From Methanoculleus sp. (GTDB taxonomy: Archaea > Halobacteriota > Methanomicrobia > Methanomicrobiales > Methanoculleaceae), in the NCBI GenBank assembly GCA_030156625.1, contig JASGMC010000005.1, positions 1 through 46,781 on the forward strand: a stretch of 46,781 nucleotides of DNA. Direction: 5' to 3'. The translations under genes and the position numbers were made by a program. The notes under the pieces were generated by a model. It had not been told where the DNA came from. It ran no database searches and was given only the letters and a program-made list of their open reading frames with translations. Below, piece after piece: positions 41,028 to 46,781 of this stretch (position 1 is the stretch's first letter; every line of letters starts with the position of its first letter).

Positions 41028-41798
41028 ATGCAAGGGCAAAATCTTATCATCTCGATACTTGTGGTTACGCTTTCAGGAGCCCTAAAACTGCAATTCGCGT
41101 ATGGGTTCCTCGGGAGCAACGCGCCGATCACAGAATTTGCCGCCGCGGCACTCATTGCATATGCAGCCTATGCGTTCGATCGGGGCGTGGAGAACAAGGA
41201 GGATGAGAAACGGGGAAGCCGGTTTCGGAAAACACTCCTGGCGACGGCGCTCATCGCCACGGTCGGCGCATTCGTCCTCTACCCGAACCCCGCCCTTCTC
41301 GTGCCGTTCCTCGTTGCATATCTCTATGCGAAGGGCATCGGGGGATACAGGCTGAAGGGGAGCAGGGGAATAAAGAACTGTATCGTCGCTCTCACCTGGT
41401 CGCTCGGCATCCTGATATTCCTCGGTACCCTCAGCCTGCCGGTCATGCTGGTCTGCCTCTTCTTCTTCTGCAAAAGTTTTGTCAATACCGTCATTTATGA
41501 CGTCCGCGATGTCGATAAAGACAGGACGGCAGGTATCCTGACGATCCCGACAGTCCTCTCCCGGATGCAGGTCACCACCCTGCTGCTCGGTCTCAGCCTG
41601 GCCGCCCATGTGGCGGTCTTCGGTGCATATTTTTCAGGCATTATCGCCGGTATCGACGTTCTGCTCATCAGTTCGGTTCACAGCACCTTCTACATCGTCG
41701 CCTACTGCAACCGGTTCGAGATGTTTCGCAACGCGCTCGTTGACGGGGAATGGATACTCTATACCGGCTATACGATTCTCCGCGATTGCGTCCTGTAG
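41028..41798 (+). CDS. UbiA family prenyltransferase
   Basis: 256 residues with about eight hydrophobic helices. The two Asp-rich motifs that bind the prenyl diphosphate and magnesium can be read: DRGVENKEDEKR (residues 51-62, a variant of NDxxDxxxD) and YDVRDVDKDRTAGILTIP (about 160-177). UbiA enzymes attach isoprenoid chains to ring or glycerol acceptors; in archaea the best-known member makes digeranylgeranylglyceryl phosphate, but the first motif here is atypical, so another acceptor is possible. The end overlaps the convergent FilR1-type gene by 31 nt. Start at 41028 fits the TATA box; the frame is open upstream to 40737 without a promoter. Confidence 0.88.
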   Translation: MQGQNLIISILVVTLSGALKLQFAYGFLGSNAPITEFAAAALIAYAAYAFDRGVENKEDEKRGSRFRKTLLATALIATVGAFVLYPNPALLVPFLVAYLYAKGIGGYRLKGSRGIKNCIVALTWSLGILIFLGTLSLPVMLVCLFFFCKSFVNTVIYDVRDVDKDRTAGILTIPTVLSRMQVTTLLLGLSLAAHVAVFGAYFSGIIAGIDVLLISSVHSTFYIVAYCNRFEMFRNALVDGEWILYTGYTILRDCVL

Positions 41799-42529
41799 TG
41801 ATGGATAAGATCCTTTCCAAACTTTATTGCTTCCGGAGACGTTGCGATGAGATCCCGCGTGAAATCGTAACTTCCCGACTTATAGAAGAACCCGATCGAG
41901 AGGAAGGTGTCCGTGACGGTGGCAGCGATCCCGGGGGCTCCCGGGGCGAGGTAGATCTCAAGATTATCATAGTTTCCGATCGGGTAAGCCGAGATGATGT
42001 TGAGGACCTCCTGTGTGACCACGAGAGAGATCGTATCGATGCTCTCCGCCAGGCTCTTGAAGAATTCGGGGTAATCAGGGAAGAGAATCGGGGAGACACC
42101 GTAAATCTCCCGGGTGTTTCTCAGATGGTCGGTGAATATGCGGTGCGGTTTTAGGATGTCGGATGGCTCCGAGGCGATGACCTGGGCATCGCGGATCTCG
42201 CAAAGACGGAGAGCAAACTCGTCCGGGAATACGATGACATGGTCCGGAAAGGCTTCATAAAGCATATGGAGGGCGTCGATACTCTCCTTGAACCGCTCGA
42301 AAATGATGAGGTTGGCGTGCCCCCTATCGGTCAGCGAGACCTCGCCGTCGGCCTCCCTGACGAATCCCACCTTCTTGAGGTAACTGACGGTAAAAGCGTA
42401 GGTTGAGGAGGGTATATGCCTTTTAATCGCATCTTTGGGCTCCTCCCGCAGAAGTGCGTCCAGAACCTCGATCCGGCGCTCACTCGAAAAGATCCTCATG
42501 AAATCGGTGATTTTCATGTACCTACTCAT
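41768..42529 (-). CDS. FilR1-type winged-helix transcriptional regulator
   Basis: 253 residues. The N-terminal 75 residues are a winged helix: FMRIFSSERRIEVLDALLRE, IPSSTYAFTVSYLKKVGFVR, GEVSLTDRGHANLIIFERF. The C-terminal domain (about 110-245) matches the FilR1 ligand-binding domain of methanogen regulators: HRIFTDHLRNTREIYGVSPI, FPEFFKSLAE-like PEFFKSLAESIDTISLVVT, and the closing SPEAIKFGKDLIHHYRTQ. In Methanothrix, FilR1 is part of the Fil quorum-sensing two-component system and controls methanogenesis genes. No filI kinase is next to it. The gene is convergent with the UbiA gene. Confidence 0.88.
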   Translation of the reverse strand: MSRYMKITDFMRIFSSERRIEVLDALLREEPKDAIKRHIPSSTYAFTVSYLKKVGFVREADGEVSLTDRGHANLIIFERFKESIDALHMLYEAFPDHVIVFPDEFALRLCEIRDAQVIASEPSDILKPHRIFTDHLRNTREIYGVSPILFPDYPEFFKSLAESIDTISLVVTQEVLNIISAYPIGNYDNLEIYLAPGAPGIAATVTDTFLSIGFFYKSGSYDFTRDLIATSPEAIKFGKDLIHHYRTQSRRIV

Positions 42530-42695
42530 ATTTCGTCGGTAGCGTCAGATTAATCTTGTTCTTTGTGAAGACGATATACTGAATATTCTGCGGAGCCGAT
42601 CATTTTTTGGCTGCGCTGAAGAGCCTGCACCGGGACCGTTCCTGCCAGCCCCGATCTCCGGGACCGGGCAGCAGGCGAGGATTTTCTCTACGCTC

Positions 42696-43805
42696 ATGAA
42701 TGTCAACTGGCGAGCCATACCCCAGGCGAACAACACCCTCGCCGCCCTCTTTGCGGCATGCGAGGGTTACGGCTACCACCTTGAGGTCGCCGACGGACCG
42801 CACCCCGACGTCACCATCTACAGCATAAACTCCATCAACGAGCGCATATACCGTGACGAGATCGCGGGGGCCGACTGCGTAACGATTGTCGGAGGGCCCC
42901 ACGCCTCCGCCTGCTACCGCGAGGTGGCGGAGTATGCCGACTACGTCGTCGTCGGGGAAGGCGAGTACACCCTCCCGGCGCTTCTCTCCGCCATCGAAGA
43001 GGGGAGGGATCCCCCTCCCGGCGTCGCCACTGCCGCCGGTTACGCGCCTGCCCGCCACACCGTCCTCCTCGACGGCCACCCGCCCTTTACGCGGATCAAG
43101 GGATTCGTCGAGATCACCCGCGGATGCCCGTTCTCCTGCGGGTACTGCCAGACCCCCCGCCTCTTCGGGCGGTGCATGCGCCACCGCTCCATCGACGAGA
43201 TCGTGCGCCATGCCTCCCGCTACCGGGATATCCGGTTCGTCACCCCGAACGCCCTCGCCTACGGCTCCGACGGCGTCCGCCTCCGGCTCGACAGAGTTGA
43301 GCGGCTTCTCCGGAGCCTCGACGGCAGAATCTACTTCGGCACCTTCCCCGGCGAGGTGCGCCCGGAGTGCGTCTCGCGGCAGTCCATCGAGCTCGTCCTC
43401 GACCACTGCGCCAACACCCGCCTGCACTTCGGGGCGCAGTCAGGGAGCGACCGGGTGCTGCGCCGCCTGCACCGGGGGCATACCGTGGAAGACGTCGTCC
43501 GCGCCGTCGACCTCTGCCGGGAGCACGGGCTCGTCCCGGTCGTCGATTTTATCCTCGGGCTGCCGTTCGAGAGCGACGACGACCAGCGCGCGACGCTCGA
43601 CCTCGTGCGACTGGTCACCCGGGGCGGGAAGGCGCACCTCCACTATTTCATGCCGCTGCCCGGGACCCCGCTCCAAAACGACCGGCCCCGCCCGCTCCTT
43701 GCCGAGACAAAAAAGGTTCTTGGGAAACTGGCGCTCGACGGCAGAATAACCGGCTCGTGGATGGATCATGAGATAAGGTTTTTTAGACACACTTCTCATC
43801 TATAG
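42696..43805 (+). CDS. B12-binding/radical SAM protein (TIGR04013-type)
   Basis: 369 residues. The N-terminal region is a cobalamin-binding-like Rossmann domain (residues 20-100, IVGGPHASACYREV, DYVVVGEGEYTLPALL) but lacks the DxHxxG cobalamin ligand motif, so it may not bind B12. The radical SAM core has CPFSCGYC (Cys144, Cys148, Cys151). The later LHFGAQSGSDRVLRRLHRGH and VVDFILGLPFESDDD are typical of TIGR04013, the MJ_1487 family of methanogens, reaction unknown. The final 20 residues contain MDHEIRFFRHTS. It is followed after 3 nt by the phosphoesterase gene and is probably cotranscribed with it. The start at 42696 is the first in-frame ATG. Confidence 0.9.
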   Translation: MNVNWRAIPQANNTLAALFAACEGYGYHLEVADGPHPDVTIYSINSINERIYRDEIAGADCVTIVGGPHASACYREVAEYADYVVVGEGEYTLPALLSAIEEGRDPPPGVATAAGYAPARHTVLLDGHPPFTRIKGFVEITRGCPFSCGYCQTPRLFGRCMRHRSIDEIVRHASRYRDIRFVTPNALAYGSDGVRLRLDRVERLLRSLDGRIYFGTFPGEVRPECVSRQSIELVLDHCANTRLHFGAQSGSDRVLRRLHRGHTVEDVVRAVDLCREHGLVPVVDFILGLPFESDDDQRATLDLVRLVTRGGKAHLHYFMPLPGTPLQNDRPRPLLAETKKVLGKLALDGRITGSWMDHEIRFFRHTSHL

Positions 43806-43808
43806 AGC

Positions 43809-44450
43809 ATGACGGATGTGCTACTCCTAGCAGATCTGCACGGTAACTTCGGAAAGCTTGACGCTTTTCTCGGCTACGACTACGATGCAGTCATCATTGC
43901 AGGCGACATCACCAATTTCGGTCCACTTGAGCCTGTGGATTCGGTACTCTCCAACTTCGAAGTACCGTGTTTCGCAATCCCCGGCAACTGCGATCCCCGC
44001 GAGATCATCGACGTGCTTGAGCGCTCGGATGCGGTCTGTCTGCACAACTCTTGGATCGCGCTCGGCAAGATCACGCTTGCGGGTCTCGGGGGTTCGAACA
44101 AGACCCCGTTCGACACGCCGTTCGAGCTGACGGAGGAAGAGATCGATAAAAAACTCGCCCGGATCACCAGCCACATGGACAAAAATGTCCACAACGTCCT
44201 GCTCAGCCACGCCCCGCCGTACGAGGCGCTGGATGCCGTCGGCGATGGCCACGTCGGGAGCCAGAGCATCAGGAAGCACATGACCCGGTTCGACCTGGTC
44301 TGCTGTGCCCATATCCACGAGGCACGGGGCATCACCGAGGTCGACGGTGTCACCGTCGTCAACCCCGGACCCGCCTCAGAAGGCTACGGCGCTATCATCC
44401 GTTTCGGGAAGGAGCCCAAAGATATCCATATAGAACTTATCGCTGTTTAG
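43809..44450 (+). CDS. metallophosphoesterase (YfcE/MJ0936-like)
   Basis: 213 residues. The calcineurin-like signature residues are all visible: ADLHGN (Asp9, His11), AGDITNFG (Asp33), GNCD (59-62), LLSHAPP, and CCAHIHEARG with the HxH pair. The fold binds two divalent metals and hydrolyses phosphomonoesters or diesters; archaeal members of this group act on small cyclic or nucleotide substrates in vitro. It directly follows the radical SAM gene (3 nt), so translation is probably coupled. Its end overlaps the convergent CYTH gene by 14 nt. Confidence 0.92.
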   Translation: MTDVLLLADLHGNFGKLDAFLGYDYDAVIIAGDITNFGPLEPVDSVLSNFEVPCFAIPGNCDPREIIDVLERSDAVCLHNSWIALGKITLAGLGGSNKTPFDTPFELTEEEIDKKLARITSHMDKNVHNVLLSHAPPYEALDAVGDGHVGSQSIRKHMTRFDLVCCAHIHEARGITEVDGVTVVNPGPASEGYGAIIRFGKEPKDIHIELIAV

Positions 44451-44967
44451 ACAGCAGCATCTCCAGATACGAGGTGTAGATCGGTGGACCGTCTACACCT
44501 AATTCTTTTGCAATCGCTGTGATCCGGTCGGCAGCGTCCTCTTTATCGTCCTCTGTCAGGATCTCGATCTCGACGAACGTCCCGAGCCCCTCGACGTTGT
44601 CGAGCGTAACCGTCACGTCCCCCATCTCGTAGAACTCCCGAACTTTTGAGACCGTGGCGGCCCGGTGGAAACCGAGACGGGAAAGAATCTCCTCGAGGGT
44701 TTCCCCCGATGCCACCGCGAGGTTGAACTCCTCGCGGGCCTTTGCGTTTCCGACCCGGACCTTCGGGCCCTTGTAGGTCACGGTAAACCCGGTATCGTCG
44801 TACCTGACCCTGAGTGCCTCGTCGGTCTCGCCGAAATCACGGTGGGGGGCGTTGTAGTAGACGTCGCGCTCCTGCTGTCTTCTGCCCATCCGCACCCCTT
44901 TCCGGTCGAGCCGGGCCCTGACGTCCCCCTGGTCCCTGACCGCAAACTTTGCTTCTACTTCGAGCAT
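44437..44967 (-). CDS. CYTH-domain (class IV adenylate cyclase/ThTPase-like) protein
   Basis: 176 residues. The N-terminal MLEVEAKF gives the ExExK motif that binds metal and triphosphate, and the tunnel strands follow as ALRVRYDDTGFTVTYKGPKV, KAREEFNLAV, VSKVREFYEMGDVTVTLDNV and GTFVEIEILTED. CYTH enzymes hydrolyse or cyclise triphosphates (tripolyphosphate, thiamine triphosphate, ATP); archaeal members such as the CyaB-like ones most often act as triphosphatases. The length agrees with the class IV cyclase group. It has a possible Shine-Dalgarno and lies 40 bp after the stop of the AAA ATPase gene on the same strand, so the two might share a message. Confidence 0.9.
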   Translation of the reverse strand: MLEVEAKFAVRDQGDVRARLDRKGVRMGRRQQERDVYYNAPHRDFGETDEALRVRYDDTGFTVTYKGPKVRVGNAKAREEFNLAVASGETLEEILSRLGFHRAATVSKVREFYEMGDVTVTLDNVEGLGTFVEIEILTEDDKEDAADRITAIAKELGVDGPPIYTSYLEMLLSKQR

Positions 44968-45009
44968 ATCAGTCGCGTCAGATTGTCTCTCGGGAACGAC
45001 GATAAATCC

Positions 45010-46515
45010 TCACTGTGCGGCCCGGCCCGGGCCGGAGGCCTTCTGCCGGATAACGTCTCTCTGCCGCTCTGCGACGGTGAGGAGAGCATCATCCCCGAGA
45101 CGCTCCGCAGAGACGATCGCGCGCTCGGTCAGCATCAGGGCGGTATCGTGGTCCTCGCGATGGTGGAACCGGAGCCCGATCTCCAGGTTCAGGTCGGCGG
45201 CTTTCCCGTACTCGCGCGCGTGGAAGAGGTGGCCGGCAAGCGAAAGGAGGACGTGCAGCCTGCCGGGGAGGCGGTGCATGGAACGCTCGAAACAATCCGC
45301 GGCGCGGGCGTTGAGCGTTACTCCCGTATCGGTGGAGAGTTCCCGCCTGCAGTGCTCCTGCAGGAGGGGGTGCGCGAAGGCATACTCACCGCCCGGAAGC
45401 CTTCGGAAGATGCCGCTCTCCTGCATCCTATCCGCCATCAGGGTCACGTCCGCTCCCTGGAGGCCGAGCATGCAGGCCATGACCGGCACGGGGAACGGGG
45501 GGTTCAAGACGCAGAGTTCCTCCGTCCATGCCTTCATGGGTTCGGGGAGCACGGCAAAGGCAAGCCCCGCCGGATCTTTCGCCCCGGCGATGACGTCCGC
45601 GACGTTTTCCCGGGACGGTGCGAGCCCCCGGCTGCGCAGGGTGTTGAAGCAGGCTGTAAGGCCGAACGGGTCGCCCGATCGCTCTTCGAGGAAGCCGGCG
45701 GCTGCATCGTCGATGGAGAAGTGAAACCGCCTCTCCCCGAGCTCCCGGATCTCGTGCCGCTGCATCCTGAAGAGCTGCACTTCGCGGATACCGAGATCCC
45801 GGATCTCCTCCCGCATCGCTGCGTATCCGGAACCGGCGCCATCTTCCGTTCGACAGGTGAAGGCGAGGAGGATGCCGGGCGGGAGGTCTTGCACGACATC
45901 CCGGAGGAGGCGCCGGTCGTGGCTCGAGGCGAGGTGGACGTCGTCCAGGAGAATCGCCGCAACGTGGCCGGCCATGCTCATCTGTCTCCCGAGCCCCCTG
46001 AGCAGTTCCTCGAACGCCTGGTATACGCGGCCGTATCCTACCTCGGGCGACCGGGCGAAGACGCCGACGATCTCCTCGCCGGCCTTCGGGAGCAGGCCGA
46101 CCGGCTCCACCGGGGCGGCGTATTTCTCGAAGACGTCGTCGGCATACCGGATGGCCTCTTTCATACTTTCGACGTCAAGGATGCTCCCGAACCTTGCGGA
46201 TGCCGAGGAGCGCCGAAGATCGTTCAACAACTCCCGGAACGCAGAGAAGATCATCCCGGGGAGGTCGAAGACCTCCGCCCTGAGGACAGGGGACTGGCGC
46301 CCGCCGGGGCGTTCCTGTACCTCGTATGCGAGCCAGTTCAGGAGCGAACTCTTCCCGATTCCCGGCGGGCCGGAGATCATCACCGCCTGCCCGTGCTCTC
46401 CCGCCCGCGAGAGGGTGGCAGAAATCTGCTCAAGTTCCTCCCGTCTGCCGCAGAACTCCTCCGGGGGAGAGGGGGCGTACGAGACTCCGCCGGCCTGTTG
46501 CTGTATTTCGTCCAT
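45010..46515 (-). CDS. large AAA/STAND-like ATPase
   Basis: 501 residues. Walker A is SGPPGIGKSS (48-57), Walker B is HVAAILLDDVH (184-194), and the region after it (FTCRTED, LGIREVQLFRM) fits the sensor parts of AAA domains of the Orc1/STAND type. The N-terminal text FCGRREELEQISATLSRAGE is the FxGRxxEL entry of this group. A C-terminal helical region of about 190 residues (LHVLLSLAGHLFHAREYGKA, LMLTERAIVSAERLG) resembles tetratricopeptide-like repeats used to bind partners. Related archaeal ATPases act as signal-responsive switches; no effector domain is attached. The start at 46515 agrees with a TATA box 28 bp upstream, so the message is leaderless. The upstream-extended frame (to 46662) precedes the promoter. 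Confidence 0.82.
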   Translation of the reverse strand: MDEIQQQAGGVSYAPSPPEEFCGRREELEQISATLSRAGEHGQAVMISGPPGIGKSSLLNWLAYEVQERPGGRQSPVLRAEVFDLPGMIFSAFRELLNDLRRSSASARFGSILDVESMKEAIRYADDVFEKYAAPVEPVGLLPKAGEEIVGVFARSPEVGYGRVYQAFEELLRGLGRQMSMAGHVAAILLDDVHLASSHDRRLLRDVVQDLPPGILLAFTCRTEDGAGSGYAAMREEIRDLGIREVQLFRMQRHEIRELGERRFHFSIDDAAAGFLEERSGDPFGLTACFNTLRSRGLAPSRENVADVIAGAKDPAGLAFAVLPEPMKAWTEELCVLNPPFPVPVMACMLGLQGADVTLMADRMQESGIFRRLPGGEYAFAHPLLQEHCRRELSTDTGVTLNARAADCFERSMHRLPGRLHVLLSLAGHLFHAREYGKAADLNLEIGLRFHHREDHDTALMLTERAIVSAERLGDDALLTVAERQRDVIRQKASGPGRAAQ

Positions 46516-46542
46516 GATCCCGCCGGGGGATTCTGGTAGACA

Positions 46543-46550
46543 GTATAAAT
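46543..46550 (-). promoter_or_regulatory. TATA box for the AAA ATPase gene
   Basis: On the minus strand this reads ATTTATAC, with its centre about 31 bp from the ATG at 46515. Together with the absence of a Shine-Dalgarno sequence it supports a leaderless start at 46515. Confidence 0.6.
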
Positions 46551-46554
46551 ACCA

Positions 46555-46575
46555 TTCCATCCAAATAAAATGGAA
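46555..46575. promoter_or_regulatory. inverted repeat in the divergent AAA ATPase / FKBP promoter region
   Basis: TTCCAT and ATGGAA flank a 9-nt AT-rich spacer (CCAAATAAA). It lies beside the AAA ATPase TATA box, and the spacer may itself be part of the FKBP promoter. A regulator bound here could control both genes. Confidence 0.35.
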
Positions 46576-46655
46576 CAACAAGACGCAGGCATGCGGCGGG
46601 CCGGTGCAGGAGGCGTACCGCGACCGCAACGCATCCGCTATCCAAGGTGAATGGA

Positions 46656-46781
46656 ATGGCACTTCAGGAAGGAGATTTTATCAGGCTCAGGTACACCGGC
46701 CGCGTCGGTGAGAATATCTTCGATACCACGGATGAGGAGAACGCAAAGGAAGAGGGAATCTACAACCCGCGGGCGGAGTAC
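46656..46781 (+). CDS. FKBP-type peptidyl-prolyl isomerase, N-terminal part
   Basis: Only the first 42 codons are inside the window. MALQEGDFIRLRYTGRVGEN and IFDTTDEENAKEEGIYNP is the start of a SlyD-like FKBP isomerase, in which YTGR-x-x-x-GxxFDTT forms the first strands and the extra insert-in-flap domain follows. Archaeal FKBPs catalyse proline isomerisation and act as chaperones in the cytoplasm; the short 17-18 kDa and the long 26-28 kDa types cannot be told apart from this portion. AAGGTGA lies 5 nt before the ATG. Confidence 0.9.
   Translation, partial: MALQEGDFIRLRYTGRVGENIFDTTDEENAKEEGIYNPRAEY

Noticed and set aside
44665-46539. 624-codon plus-strand frame opposite the AAA ATPase
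   Set aside because: The minus-strand gene has clear Walker motifs and a promoter; the opposite frame has no recognisable domain.

Overview
The window looks like chromosomal DNA of a high-GC methanogenic archaeon of the order Methanomicrobiales; Methanoculleus or a close relative is my best guess from gene content, not from a database comparison. The signs are archaeal TATA elements 24-30 bp upstream of start codons (several transcripts look leaderless), many histidine kinases with HDIxN-type phosphoacceptor motifs, an F420-type LLM oxidoreductase, a FilR1-type regulator, DUF1673 proteins with an LGWCP start, PKD surface proteins and methanogen-type radical SAM enzymes. There is no rRNA, tRNA, CRISPR array or insertion sequence that I can recognise.

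Layout. 1-9 kb: an M24 peptidase fragment, two SAM methyltransferases, a damaged rsgA GTPase gene, a small conserved protein, a membrane histidine kinase, a SPASM radical SAM enzyme of the peptide-modifying type, and a condensation-domain acyltransferase fused tail to tail with a truncated flavodoxin-fold gene. 9-16.5 kb: small secreted proteins (one with an N-glycosylation-sequon repeat stalk), an iron-sulfur protein, 3-methyladenine glycosylase, a cupin, an AI-2E type permease and a PKD surface protein interrupted by an in-frame TGA. 16.5-22.6 kb: a frameshifted MFS exporter, a 985-residue multi-PAS hybrid kinase preceded by the tail of a lost receiver protein, and a membrane protein with an in-frame TGA. 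22.9-30.2 kb: TrkH, a secreted C69 peptidase, a dienelactone hydrolase, and a TetR / ferredoxin-type aldo-keto reductase / DUF169 operon with a clear operator. 30.4-36.2 kb: an HTH regulator with two DUF1673-type membrane proteins (one frameshifted), an orphan ABC ATPase, an F420 oxidoreductase, a helical protein with a 30-bp tandem repeat, and a flavin split-barrel protein. 36.2-46.8 kb: an overlapping pgk-pfkA pair of bacterial type, PRC-barrel and ChaB proteins, a kinase-like PAS protein lacking an ATPase domain, a UbiA prenyltransferase, a FilR1 regulator, a B12-binding radical SAM enzyme, a phosphoesterase, a CYTH protein, a large AAA ATPase and the start of an FKBP isomerase.

The most striking property is the density of broken genes: rsgA, a quinone-reductase-like gene, the PKD protein, the MFS exporter, a receiver gene, a membrane protein and a DUF1673 gene all carry deletions, frameshifts or in-frame stops within 47 kb, while housekeeping-type genes are intact. 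This could be real accessory-gene decay, or in part assembly error; two of the lesions are in-frame TGA codons with intact coding sequence after them, which is worth testing separately. The best candidates for unusual biology are the radical SAM enzyme with a possible Cys-rich peptide ORF next to it, the HTH-DUF1673 module with its palindrome, and the bacterial-type lower-glycolysis pair.
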